From Psychroserpens luteolus (GTDB lineage: Bacteria; Bacteroidota; Bacteroidia; Flavobacteriales; Flavobacteriaceae), in contig NZ_JAHVXI010000007.1 of the NCBI RefSeq assembly GCF_021032705.1, positions 2,141-66,140 on the forward strand: a stretch of 64,000 nt of DNA, given 5' to 3'. Below are positions 28,079 to 36,671 of the stretch, piece by piece. Position 1 is the first letter of the stretch. Every line of letters starts with the position of its first letter. The notes beneath the pieces are model-generated. The model was given only the letters and a program-made list of their open reading frames with translations. It was not told the origin of the DNA and made no database searches. A program made the position numbers and the translations under genes.

Positions 28079-28171
28079 TAGAATATTTTCTATATATAAA
28101 ATTACACATCAAATTATTAATACTTTTCAAAAAAATAACCGAACTTCGTTTAGCACCATCAAAAGGATATC

Positions 28172-29065
28172 ATGAAAAAAACTCATCTACTAATAACACT
28201 ATTAATTTCAATTGCAAGTTTTGGTCAAAACACACCGCTCGAAAAATATGCAGCGGCAGAAAAGCTTTTAGAAACCAATCAAATTGATTCTGCATTTATA
28301 AAGTTCAGTGAATTAGAAAAAAGCATTCCTGAAAATGACACCCTTTATGAATATGCTCTATGGTATAAAGTAATGACCGCTACACATTTGGAAGAATTAA
28401 ATAGGTATAGTGAAAAGTTTGACAAATCCTTAGAGTATGGATTAGCAGCATTAGAAGGTATTGAAAAAGGAAAATTCTTTTTTGAACAAGATTTTGCAAA
28501 ACGTGAGTTTTTTATGATTAAAAACATTACAGTATCTCATCATGGTCTCGGTCATTTTGATGAAGGTAAAAAATGGAAAGCTAAATTATATGAAGCTAAA
28601 AAAAATGATGTTTTGCCAGATGGTATTGATCAATATTTCAATTATGATTTTTTTAGGTTTGAAGACAAAAACATTTGGGGTTACGAATGGTATGAAGAAT
28701 TGCCAAAAGATCGCTTTTCAAAAAGTTTTACTAAGGTAGTTTATTATGTGTACAGTACCAATCCAGATGGCTCAGACAAAGATCAATTATATCGTTTACA
28801 CGTTTTAATGTTTCATGGATCTAATGATAATTTTGACTACGTTATGACCAAAAGACTTGGAACCGCAACCGAAGGTTTCAGCGGCTCTTTATATGCCTAC
28901 ACTTACAAAGAGGATATTGATTACAAAAAGTTAAAAAATGACGTTAAAGAAATTTTGAAAGGAAACACAAAACCAGATACAGAGCGTGTAATTACAAAAG
29001 GTAAAGACGGAAAAGTGAATGTTGATATTAAAATGAAAAACGATAAAAAACAAAAAAATGATTAG
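28172..29065 (+). CDS. Secreted TPR-like protein of unknown function
   Basis: This 297-aa protein has a signal peptide (MKKTHLLITLLISIASFGQ, residues 1-19). The N-terminal half has helical repeats resembling TPRs (LEKYAAAEKLLETNQIDSAFIKFSELEK, LEYGLAALEGIEKGK). The C-terminal half is beta-rich and the tail is very lysine-rich. I do not recognise a family. It is divergent from the DUF2851 gene and starts a plus-strand group of exported proteins. Confidence 0.65.
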   Translation: MKKTHLLITLLISIASFGQNTPLEKYAAAEKLLETNQIDSAFIKFSELEKSIPENDTLYEYALWYKVMTATHLEELNRYSEKFDKSLEYGLAALEGIEKGKFFFEQDFAKREFFMIKNITVSHHGLGHFDEGKKWKAKLYEAKKNDVLPDGIDQYFNYDFFRFEDKNIWGYEWYEELPKDRFSKSFTKVVYYVYSTNPDGSDKDQLYRLHVLMFHGSNDNFDYVMTKRLGTATEGFSGSLYAYTYKEDIDYKKLKNDVKEILKGNTKPDTERVITKGKDGKVNVDIKMKNDKKQKND

Positions 29066-29084
29066 TCAATAGCCCTTGAGTATT

Positions 29085-29603
29085 ATGATCAATTTTAAAT
29101 TTAAAGGCAACATTCTGATCGTATCTATAGCGCTGCTCATATCCTGCTCTAAAGAAAAGAAAGAACCTTTTCCCATACCAGAAAATGCTGTAACTTTAAT
29201 TGCTGGAGATTCAATTAAAGTATGGAAACTCGCTAGAAGGACTAATAACAATGTGAGAATGAATATGGGCGATTGCTTTCTCTCATACAGAGCTACTTAT
29301 ACAACAGATAGTATTATGTATGATAACAATGGAGCATTTAGAGATTGTGGCGAAACATTAACAACGCATTGGACACTTTACGAAAGTGATGATGGTTATC
29401 CTTATATTAAACTGAAAGGTGAACAACTCAAAAAGCTAATGCATCTGGATGTAGATTATAAATTCTTTAAAATTCTTGATCTCAGTAATTCTCAAATGGT
29501 TTTAGAATTTAGACATAAACAGTTTTCATCAAAAGAAACTACGATTATAGATGTCTTTGTTCCTGATAGTGTATCTATAAAGGATAGGGATTTTCACTGG
29601 TAG
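29085..29603 (+). CDS. Putative lipoprotein, lipocalin-like
   Basis: This 172-aa protein has a lipobox LLISCS, so it is probably a lipid-anchored envelope protein. The frame opens at a TTG (29076), but the ATG at 29085 gives a normal signal peptide. The body (SIKVWKLARRTNNNVRMNMGDCFLSYRATYTTD) resembles lipocalin-like lipoproteins of Flavobacteria, with a KxWxL opening and a cysteine in MGDC. No specific function can be given. It begins 19 bp after the preceding gene. Confidence 0.65.
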   Translation: MINFKFKGNILIVSIALLISCSKEKKEPFPIPENAVTLIAGDSIKVWKLARRTNNNVRMNMGDCFLSYRATYTTDSIMYDNNGAFRDCGETLTTHWTLYESDDGYPYIKLKGEQLKKLMHLDVDYKFFKILDLSNSQMVLEFRHKQFSSKETTIIDVFVPDSVSIKDRDFHW

Positions 29604-29645
29604 ATTCTAAGTGTAACAAAACGAATTCTGTATCATCTATATGAT

Positions 29646-30476
29646 ATGAAAATATACTACTCAATCATTCTTCTTACTGTTGTTATAGTTCAGAATAGTT
29701 ATGGACAAAAAGCTAAAAATGAACCTTTTTCATACGATGATGAGATAGAATTTTACTGGAAAACAGAAAACGATAGTTTAGTACTTAAAGCAAAAAATAA
29801 GTTACTAATTCCAACTGAAATTATTATAAGAGAGCGGAAAACGAACAATGAAGTGCAATCTATATTATTAAAAGCAAAAGATAGTATAACTATAGTCTCT
29901 CGTGTTCGCAACAAACCAGACACTTTAATAGCCAAACAATTCAATAAACGCCTAAAAATTGGGTATTATTATGGACATAAATCACTTATAAACCCAGATA
30001 CAACTTATCAATATCGTTTACCGTTTCAAAAAGGAAAAAAATATGCAGTGAGCCAAGGATTTAGAGGAAAATCATCCCATAGTAAAACGTCCTCTTTATA
30101 CGCCATAGATTTTCAATTGGACATTGGTGAACCTGTTCATGCTGCTCGTGAAGGGTTAGTCGTTCAGGTCATTGATTGGTATACAGAACATGGTGATAGA
30201 TCATTCATAAAAAAAGCAAACAAAATAGTTGTATTGCATAGTGACGGAACTATAGCGTCCTACGTGCATTTAGATTATAAAGGCAGCTTTGTAAAGATTG
30301 GCGAGTATATCACAAAAGGGCAAAAAATCGGCACTTCAGGTTTAACAGGGTTTACTCGCGGACCTCACCTTCATTTTGTAGTTAGAAAGGAGAGGGATAT
30401 CGCTATTCCTATTTATTTTGAAGGTTATAAAAAGAAAGAATTAAAACGCCGAAAACGTTATAAGGTCAAAAACTAA
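29646..30476 (+). CDS. M23 family metallopeptidase, secreted
   Basis: This 276-aa protein has a signal peptide (ending SYG-Q, about 20 residues) and a beta-rich N-terminal part. A LytM/M23 zinc endopeptidase domain occupies about residues 130-260. The metal ligands are visible as HSKTSSLYAIDF (H and D) and GPHLHF; the GTSGLTGFTRGPHLHF block is diagnostic. It probably cleaves peptidoglycan cross-links in the periplasm. It converges with lipB with no gap. Confidence 0.88.
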   Translation: MKIYYSIILLTVVIVQNSYGQKAKNEPFSYDDEIEFYWKTENDSLVLKAKNKLLIPTEIIIRERKTNNEVQSILLKAKDSITIVSRVRNKPDTLIAKQFNKRLKIGYYYGHKSLINPDTTYQYRLPFQKGKKYAVSQGFRGKSSHSKTSSLYAIDFQLDIGEPVHAAREGLVVQVIDWYTEHGDRSFIKKANKIVVLHSDGTIASYVHLDYKGSFVKIGEYITKGQKIGTSGLTGFTRGPHLHFVVRKERDIAIPIYFEGYKKKELKRRKRYKVKN

Positions 30477-31175
30477 CTATATAAACTCGGCTTCAAAAAG
30501 CGTTTTAAAATGTTTGAGTAGTTTTTCCTTTACTTCATTTTCACTAACAACTGTGGTACCTAACTCAACGTTAAGAGAAGTCACTGCTTTACCTCTAATC
30601 CCACAAGGAATAATATTGTCAAAGTAGCCAAGGTCTGCATTCACATTGAGTGCAAAGCCATGCATTGTTACCCAACGACTAGCACGAACTCCCATTGCAC
30701 AAATTTTACGAGCAAATGGCGTTCCTACATCCAACCAAACTCCTGTTTCACCTGGACTACGATCAGTCTTTAATCCGTATTCTGCTAAAGTGAGAATAAT
30801 CACTTCTTCTAGAAAACGCAAGTATTTATGAATATCTGTAAAGAAATTATCTAAATCCAAAATAGGGTAACCCACAATTTGACCAGGACCATGGTAAGTA
30901 ATGTCTCCTCCTCTATTTATTTTGTAAAAGGTCGCTCCTTTTTGGGTTAATTGTTCTTCAGACAAAAGCAAATTGGACATATCGCCACTTTTACCTAAAG
31001 TATAAACGTGAGGATGCTCTACAAACAGAAAATAATTATCTGTCTCTAATCCAGCATCCTCGCGTCTATTTTTGATTTTAGTATCTAAAATACCTTTAAA
31101 GAGTTGCTCTTGATAGTCCCAAGTATCTTTAAAGTCTCTAGTTCCTAAATCTTCAAGTTTTATGTTTTTATTCAA
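30477..31175 (-). CDS. lipB: Lipoyl(octanoyl) transferase
   Basis: LipB moves octanoyl groups from acyl-carrier protein to lipoyl domains, the first step of lipoate assembly. The 232-aa protein shows RGGDITYHGPGQIVGYPILDL, the catalytic lysine K158 in ARKICAMGVR and the catalytic cysteine C191 in IPCGIRGKAVTS. Lipoyl enzymes are represented in this window by the E2 gene at the right edge. It follows the lipoprotein gene by 4 bp. Confidence 0.96.
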   Translation of the reverse strand: MNKNIKLEDLGTRDFKDTWDYQEQLFKGILDTKIKNRREDAGLETDNYFLFVEHPHVYTLGKSGDMSNLLLSEEQLTQKGATFYKINRGGDITYHGPGQIVGYPILDLDNFFTDIHKYLRFLEEVIILTLAEYGLKTDRSPGETGVWLDVGTPFARKICAMGVRASRWVTMHGFALNVNADLGYFDNIIPCGIRGKAVTSLNVELGTTVVSENEVKEKLLKHFKTLFEAEFI

Positions 31176-31179
31176 TAGT

Positions 31180-31968
31180 CTAGTCTTCTAAAACCACATC
31201 TAAAGTCATCTGTTCTGGTGATTTAATCATTTCAATAAAGTTCATAGTGAGCCTTACCGTTTTTCTATCTTTACTAATCTCTGCATTCTTGTTAGTTACA
31301 GATTTAACAGGCTTCGGGAAGTTGTAAACTAAAGTATAACTCATAGCTTCAAACATCTCTTTAGCTTCACCCATTTCAGATATTTCCTTGTTAAGTGCCT
31401 CTATATTTTCTGGTGATTCATCATAACCTTCTTTTAAACTCCTAGAAAATGTTTTTCCGTCGTATGAAAAATCAACATATTCAAACATACCTTCCGACGC
31501 TTTTGCCACTTGACTTTCTCCCATTTTTGAAAACGAAGGATCAGACTTAGAATTTAGTGTTTTTGCGTCTTCAATATTTTTAAGTGTTTCTGGTAATTCG
31601 TCTAAACTCTTAAAAGAAGATCCTATTCCAATGTTAAATAGTCCTTCTTCTTGATCCATTTTCATTCGCATAACAATATTCTCTAGCGCTTTAAGCTTAT
31701 CTTGTTCTTCCTGAGGTAATTTGGCGATACTGTCAGCTTTTTCAACTAACATATGCTTAAAGTAAACCACACTATCCATTTTAACTTTTTCCTTCTCTTC
31801 ATTACTTTGTCCACCTCCCATTTGCTCCTCGAGTGTCTTCATAACTTCTCCCATGTCATAACTGATCATGAACTCTCCAGATCCGTCTTCTTTAAAAGTG
31901 ATTTCTTCGGTAAAATTGCAACTGGTTAATAAAAATAAGCTGGCTAGTACAAATAAATATCGTTTCAT
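31180..31968 (-). CDS. Putative lipoprotein of unknown function
   Basis: This 262-aa protein has a lipoprotein signal peptide (LFLLTSCNF). The body is acidic and Met-rich, with the repeated idea of a beta-rich domain (EITFKEDGSGEFMISYDMGEVM) and KSVTNKNAEISKDRKTVRLTMNF near the C-terminus. This beginning, 'TEEITFKEDGSGEF', recurs in Bacteroidetes lipoproteins of unknown role. It has a likely promoter at 31998-32005 and precedes lipB by 4 bp. Confidence 0.7.
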   Translation of the reverse strand: MKRYLFVLASLFLLTSCNFTEEITFKEDGSGEFMISYDMGEVMKTLEEQMGGGQSNEEKEKVKMDSVVYFKHMLVEKADSIAKLPQEEQDKLKALENIVMRMKMDQEEGLFNIGIGSSFKSLDELPETLKNIEDAKTLNSKSDPSFSKMGESQVAKASEGMFEYVDFSYDGKTFSRSLKEGYDESPENIEALNKEISEMGEAKEMFEAMSYTLVYNFPKPVKSVTNKNAEISKDRKTVRLTMNFIEMIKSPEQMTLDVVLED

Positions 31969-31997
31969 GTTTTAAAAATATAATTGAATTAGAAACG

Positions 31998-32005
31998 CAA
32001 AGATA
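31998..32005 (-). promoter_or_regulatory. -7 box for the lipoprotein-lipB pair
   Basis: The minus strand reads TATCTTTG, a match to TAnnTTTG, 30 nt before the lipoprotein start codon. It overlaps the 3' flank of the yqaE gene. No clear -33 box. Confidence 0.5.
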
Positions 32006-32009
32006 CAAT

Positions 32010-32168
32010 TTATCTTTCAGGATTGTTAAGAATAACTAATGCAGCTATAACGCCAGGAACCCAGCCGCAAATCCATAATAGAAAAACAATAAAGATTGAT
32101 CCACAACCTTTTCCAATAACAGACAAAGGCGGAAAAATAATAGCGAGAATGACTCTCCAGAAACTCAT
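32010..32168 (-). CDS. YqaE/Pmp3 family small membrane protein
   Basis: This short gene encodes 52 residues: MSFWRVILAIIFPPLSVIG, then KGCGSIFIVFLLWICGWVPG and VIAALVILNNPER. Two hydrophobic spans linked by a short G/C-rich turn, with FPPLSV and WIxGWVPGVIxA, are the hallmark of the UPF0057/Pmp3 family. Plant and yeast members protect against salt and cold by affecting membrane potential; bacterial roles are unclear. It lies 41 bp before the lipoprotein gene on the same strand. Confidence 0.9.
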   Translation of the reverse strand: MSFWRVILAIIFPPLSVIGKGCGSIFIVFLLWICGWVPGVIAALVILNNPER

Positions 32169-32290
32169 AATTTAATTTTTTTGATGATTGATGATGTAGT
32201 TATAGGACGTTGGCTTTATCAATTTGTTACAGTTCGGCGATTCCATGTATCTTCATTTTCTATTAATTAAAAAAATACTAGTTTAGTGCT

Positions 32291-33349
32291 GTGAGAAATT
32301 TATATTACATTCTTAGCTTTTTTCTCTTCGGAAATGTTGCCACAGCTCAACATAACTTTAAAGGTTATATTGATAACGACCGCTGGCAAAATGAAGTTTA
32401 TTTATCTGTGATTGAAGATTACCGAACACTTGAAGGGATCAACGATGAGCAAATCATAACCAAAGTCACAACAGGTCCAGATGGTTTTTTCCAATTTACA
32501 GGAAACCAACTCGACACAGCACACAAAATTTATAAGCTTCATGTTGATAATTGTACATCATTTAATCAAGGAAGTAATCATTTTGAAGGTCATTGTTCTG
32601 ATAGCAACGATATTTTATTTATTGCAAAAAACACCGATACCATAACATTTCCGCTATCATTTGATGCGCAAATGTTTTGCGACATTGTTTCTACTAATCC
32701 GCGCACAGCAGCTTTTATAAAAGTAGATTCACTAAAAGAAGTGATGAAGTTTGCTTATTCAGAATTTAGAAGCAAAGCCAGTAGAGATCTCAATAATAAA
32801 AAGTGGTTTAAAACACTACAAGATTTTGGAGAAACCTTAGATGAACCCTTAGCCGAATTGTACATCTATGCGTTTTTATCAGATCGTGGCAATCAGTTTC
32901 ATGACTATTACCTTGAGGATCTGAAAGCTAATTCATATTATGATGGTTTATTAGAGCGGCTACAAGATAAATATCCAAATACATCGTATACAAAACAGTA
33001 TGAAGCTGAATTGACTTCAGATAAGTTCATTGCTTTCCCATTAAAAGAAAGTTCTGGTTTTAACTGGATCTATGTTGGTATTGTAGTATTAATCATATCA
33101 CTCTTTTTCAATTTTTGGTTTCTTATTTCAGCTAAAAAAAGAAAAGCTAAACAGCACACCCAAGCCAAAGAGCAACTTACAAAGCAGGAACAAAATGTAC
33201 TTGATCTTTTATTAGATAATAAAACAAATAAGGATATTGCAGACGCACTTTTTGTGAGTGTAAGTACAGTAAAAACACATGTTAACAACGTTTACAAGAA
33301 ACTAAATGTGAACTCTAGAGACGAATTAAAGTCCCTGTTTAACAGTTAG
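32291..33349 (+). CDS. Membrane-spanning LuxR-type transcriptional regulator
   Basis: This 352-aa protein begins with a signal peptide (MRNLYYILSFFLFGNVATAQ, GTG start). An exported region of about 230 residues follows, then one membrane span (IYVGIVVLIISLFFNFWFLI, about residues 257-277) and a cytosolic C-terminal LuxR/GerE helix-turn-helix (LTKQEQNVLDLLLDNKTNKDIADAL...VSTVKTHVNNVYKKLNV). This layout suggests a one-component sensor that reads a periplasmic signal and acts on DNA while membrane-bound. The sensed signal and targets are unknown. Confidence 0.85.
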   Translation: MRNLYYILSFFLFGNVATAQHNFKGYIDNDRWQNEVYLSVIEDYRTLEGINDEQIITKVTTGPDGFFQFTGNQLDTAHKIYKLHVDNCTSFNQGSNHFEGHCSDSNDILFIAKNTDTITFPLSFDAQMFCDIVSTNPRTAAFIKVDSLKEVMKFAYSEFRSKASRDLNNKKWFKTLQDFGETLDEPLAELYIYAFLSDRGNQFHDYYLEDLKANSYYDGLLERLQDKYPNTSYTKQYEAELTSDKFIAFPLKESSGFNWIYVGIVVLIISLFFNFWFLISAKKRKAKQHTQAKEQLTKQEQNVLDLLLDNKTNKDIADALFVSVSTVKTHVNNVYKKLNVNSRDELKSLFNS

Positions 33350-33413
33350 TTACAAAATTCAACCTAGGGACTAGTACTCATTTCAACCCTTATTTTTACA
33401 AATTTCACATCGA

Positions 33414-33421
33414 TAATTTTG
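33414..33421 (+). promoter_or_regulatory. -7 box for the DUF1573 gene
   Basis: TAATTTTG matches TAnnTTTG and lies 37 nt before the start codon. The upstream TATTTTTA stretch is a poor -33 element. Confidence 0.45.
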
Positions 33422-33458
33422 ATGTTTGCTTTCATATTAATCATTTAAAATTTCAATT

Positions 33459-33869
33459 ATGAAACGAACATTAAACATTGCAATCTTATTAGTATTAACA
33501 TTTAGTCTTTTTAATGCTGCAGCACCTATTAATTATGACATTTACAATACAAAAGTTGCCGTAATCAAGTTTAAAACCGAAGTTGTAGACTATGGAACTA
33601 TTACTCAAAATTCTGATGGAACTAGACTTTTTTCATTTACAAACACAGGTGATGCACCTTTATTAATTACAAATGTAAAAGCGAGTTGTGGTTGTACTGT
33701 ACCAAGCTATTCTAAAGCGCCTATTTTACCTGGTGAATCAGGAGAACTGAGTATTAAGTATGACACGAAAAGACTTGGAGCTTTTACCAAGACAATTACT
33801 GTAACCTCCAATGCTGAAGGCGGTAACAAGATTCTTAAAATTAAAGGAAATATTGTCGCTTCTAAATAG
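33459..33869 (+). CDS. DUF1573 domain secreted protein
   Basis: This 136-aa exported protein has a signal peptide (about residues 1-21) and one DUF1573 immunoglobulin-like domain. The hallmark is FSFTNTGDAPLLITNVKASCGCTVPSYSKAPILPGESGEL, including the conserved SCGCT cysteines and a GxFxKTITV strand. The family is widespread in Bacteroidetes cell envelopes; function unknown. It is followed by a terminator. Confidence 0.92.
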   Translation: MKRTLNIAILLVLTFSLFNAAAPINYDIYNTKVAVIKFKTEVVDYGTITQNSDGTRLFSFTNTGDAPLLITNVKASCGCTVPSYSKAPILPGESGELSIKYDTKRLGAFTKTITVTSNAEGGNKILKIKGNIVASK

Positions 33870-33877
33870 CAAATAGC

Positions 33878-33917
33878 ATCTACCCTTTCGACTGCAATCA
33901 AAAGGGTAGATATTTTT
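33878..33917 (+). terminator. Terminator after the DUF1573 gene
   Basis: TCTACCCTTT (33879-33888) pairs with AAAGGGTAGA (33901-33910) around a 12-nt loop, followed by TATTTTT. Confidence 0.75.
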
Positions 33918-33943
33918 CTTCTCATTAATCTTAAACCATCAAC

Positions 33944-34834
33944 ATGATTAAAAACATTACTATTATAATAATCACACTGGTTATTACAGCTCAAATATAT
34001 GCGCAACCTCTTAATCAAGAAATTGCTCAAGAGGGAGAAACTCCTTTTCTACTTGGTAAGATTGATAAAACCGGATTAACCTCTGGCACCTACAACACAT
34101 GGTTTTCAAAAAACTATAAAGACTACATTATAGATGAATTGATAATTTCAGAATTAAAACAAAAACTAAAAGATTACAACATTACGTTGTTTATGGGAAC
34201 GTGGTGTGGTGATAGTAAGCAGGAAGTTCCACACTTTTATAAAATCTTAGACGCTTGCAATTTTCCTAAGGAACAATTAACGGTTATTGCAGTAAGCAGA
34301 AAACCCTATATGTACAAACAAAGTCCAAACCATGACGAAGCTGGCCTAAATATACATCGCGTACCAACTTTTATTTTTTACAAAAACAGAACGGAAATCA
34401 ATCGAATTGTAGAACATCCTGTTGAGACTCTAGAAAAAGATATGCTAAATATTGTAACCACAAACACGTATAAATCAAATTATCAAATCGTTACTAGAGT
34501 ACATGAGATATTAAAAGAAGATGGACTAAACGGATTAAAAAAGAAAAGCAAAAAACTAATCAAATCATTTGAAGGAAAAGTTTCAAACATGTTCGAACTC
34601 AACACCTACGGACGCGTGCTTTATACCAATAATAACATAGATGAAGCTATTGAAGTTTTTAAACTAAACACAAAATTGTTTCCCGACAACCCAAGAACTT
34701 TTATGAGCTTAGCCAATACCATAGGTGTTAGTGGCAATTCTAAAGAAGCCATAAAAGTTATGGAAAAAGCAATAGAACTATTTCCTAACAATGTTGACCT
34801 TGTAAAAAATCTTGAAGCTATAAAATCTAAATAA
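33944..34834 (+). CDS. Thioredoxin-fold protein with C-terminal TPRs, exported
   Basis: This 296-aa protein has a signal peptide (ITLVITAQIYAQ). A thioredoxin-like domain spans about residues 60-165: TLFMGTWCGDSKQEVPHFYKIL, then HRVPTFIFYKNR with the cis-proline context. The active-site motif is CGDS, one cysteine only, so it is not a classical dithiol oxidoreductase. Residues about 200-290 contain TPR-like repeats (AIEVFKLNTKLFPDNPRTFMSLANTIGVSGNSKEAIKVMEKAIELFPNN). The substrate is unknown. Confidence 0.8.
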   Translation: MIKNITIIIITLVITAQIYAQPLNQEIAQEGETPFLLGKIDKTGLTSGTYNTWFSKNYKDYIIDELIISELKQKLKDYNITLFMGTWCGDSKQEVPHFYKILDACNFPKEQLTVIAVSRKPYMYKQSPNHDEAGLNIHRVPTFIFYKNRTEINRIVEHPVETLEKDMLNIVTTNTYKSNYQIVTRVHEILKEDGLNGLKKKSKKLIKSFEGKVSNMFELNTYGRVLYTNNNIDEAIEVFKLNTKLFPDNPRTFMSLANTIGVSGNSKEAIKVMEKAIELFPNNVDLVKNLEAIKSK

Positions 34835-34854
34835 TAGAAACAGTTGGGTTTAAG

Positions 34855-34888
34855 ACCATCAGGATTTTAAAACCTGATGGTTTTTTTA
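34855..34888 (+). terminator. Terminator before lysS
   Basis: ACCATCAGG (34855-34863) pairs with CCTGATGGT (34873-34881), followed by a run of T. Confidence 0.85.
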
Positions 34889-34909
34889 CGTTAATTCTTG
34901 TAAATAATG

Positions 34910-34917
34910 TAATTTTG
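34910..34917 (+). promoter_or_regulatory. -7 box for lysS
   Basis: TAATTTTG matches TAnnTTTG, 20 nt before the lysS ATG, so the leader would be about 14 nt. A -33 element at standard spacing is not evident. Confidence 0.5.
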
Positions 34918-34937
34918 CACCTCAAAATAAATTTAGA

Positions 34938-36629
34938 ATGCAACTTTCAGAACAAGAATTGGTAAGACGCGATAAACTCGCAAAATTAAGAGACTTAGGC
35001 ATTAACCCTTATCCTGCAGATTTGTTTCCTGTAGATCAAACATCTAAACAGGTAAAAGATCTATTTGAAGAAGGCAAGAAGGTTATTATTGCTGGTCGAT
35101 TAATGTCTCGTCGTATTCAAGGAAGTGCAAGTTTTGCAGAACTACAAGATAGCGCTGGCAGAATTCAAGTGTATTTTAATAGAGATGAAATCTGTGCAGG
35201 AGACGATAAAAGCAAATACAACGATGTGTATAAAAAATTGCTTGATATTGGAGACTTCATTGGTATTGAAGGCGAATTATTTACAACTAAAGTAGGCGAA
35301 AAAACAGTAATGGTAAAAGACTTTACACTATTAAGTAAAGCATTGAAACCTTTACCTCAACCGCGTGTAGATAGCGAAGGAAAAGTACACGATGCATTTA
35401 CTGATGCTGAGCAACGCTATAGACAACGTTATGCAGATTTGGTTGTAAATCCGCATGTGAAAGAAGTTTTTGTCAAGCGCACAAAACTCTTCAATGCAAT
35501 GCGTGAGTTTTTCAATAACTCAGGTTATTTTGAAGTAGAAACACCTATTTTACAACCTATTCCAGGTGGTGCAGCAGCACGACCATTTGTAACACATCAC
35601 AACAGTTTAGATATTCCATTATATATGCGAATTGCTAACGAGTTGTATTTAAAACGTTTAATTGTTGGTGGTTTTGATGGTGTGTATGAGTTCTCTAAAA
35701 ACTTCAGAAATGAAGGTATGGATAGAACACATAACCCTGAGTTTACAGCTATGGAAATCTATGTATCCTACAAGGATTACAATTGGATGATGGATTTTTG
35801 TGAACGCTTATTAGAGCATTGTGCTATGGCTGTTAACGGAACGACCAAAGCTACATTTGGAGAACACAATATCGACTTTAAAGCACCTTATGCTCGTGTA
35901 ACAATGGCTGATTCTATCAAGCATTTTACTGGGTTTGACATTACTGGTAAAACAGAAGATGAAATTCGTCAAGCAGCAAAAGATTTAGGCGTTGAAGTTG
36001 ATGACACTATGGGTAAAGGAAAGCTTATTGATGAGATTTTTGGTGAGAAATGTGAAGGCAACTATATCCAGCCAACCTTTATCACAGATTATCCAAAGGA
36101 AATGAGTCCATTATGTAAAGAGCATCGCGATAACCCTGATCTAACAGAACGTTTTGAATTGATGGTCTGCGGAAAGGAGATTGCCAATGCCTATTCTGAG
36201 CTAAATGATCCAATTGATCAACGTGAACGATTTGAGCATCAACTGAAACTCGCTGCAAAAGGCGATGACGAAGCTACAGAATTTATAGATTATGATTTCC
36301 TTCGTGCTCTAGAGTACGGCATGCCTCCTACGTCTGGAATGGGAATTGGAATGGACAGATTGATCATGTTCTTAACCAATAACCAATCGATACAGGAAGT
36401 TTTATTCTTCCCTCAAATGCGTCCAGAGAAAAAGCAAGTAGAAATGACCGAAGAAGAAAAAGCTGTTTTTGAAATGCTTAAGTCTAATTCACCAATCGAC
36501 TTAAACGCTTTAAAATCGCAATCTGGATTGAGTAATAAAAAATGGGATAAGACCATCAAAGGCTTAACTGGTAAAAAAGTAGCCAAAGTGGTAAAAAATG
36601 ATGATGGGTTATTTGTTGAAGTGATCTAA
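34938..36629 (+). CDS. lysS: Lysyl-tRNA synthetase, class II
   Basis: This 563-aa enzyme charges tRNA-Lys. The N-terminal OB-fold anticodon-binding domain (about residues 45-150, VIIAGRLMSRRIQGSASFAELQDSAGRIQVYF) precedes the class II catalytic core: motif 1 region VETPILQPIPGGAAARPF, motif 2 FRNEGMDRTHNPEFTAMEIY and motif 3 GMGIGMDRLIMFL. After the normal end there is an extension of about 65 residues (EEEKAVFEMLKSNSPIDLNALKSQSG...) resembling a small winged helix; related flavobacterial enzymes also have it. Confidence 0.97.
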   Translation: MQLSEQELVRRDKLAKLRDLGINPYPADLFPVDQTSKQVKDLFEEGKKVIIAGRLMSRRIQGSASFAELQDSAGRIQVYFNRDEICAGDDKSKYNDVYKKLLDIGDFIGIEGELFTTKVGEKTVMVKDFTLLSKALKPLPQPRVDSEGKVHDAFTDAEQRYRQRYADLVVNPHVKEVFVKRTKLFNAMREFFNNSGYFEVETPILQPIPGGAAARPFVTHHNSLDIPLYMRIANELYLKRLIVGGFDGVYEFSKNFRNEGMDRTHNPEFTAMEIYVSYKDYNWMMDFCERLLEHCAMAVNGTTKATFGEHNIDFKAPYARVTMADSIKHFTGFDITGKTEDEIRQAAKDLGVEVDDTMGKGKLIDEIFGEKCEGNYIQPTFITDYPKEMSPLCKEHRDNPDLTERFELMVCGKEIANAYSELNDPIDQRERFEHQLKLAAKGDDEATEFIDYDFLRALEYGMPPTSGMGIGMDRLIMFLTNNQSIQEVLFFPQMRPEKKQVEMTEEEKAVFEMLKSNSPIDLNALKSQSGLSNKKWDKTIKGLTGKKVAKVVKNDDGLFVEVI

Positions 36630-36671
36630 CACAATAATTATAATTTGGATGAGTTTAAGAAACCAAACCGT

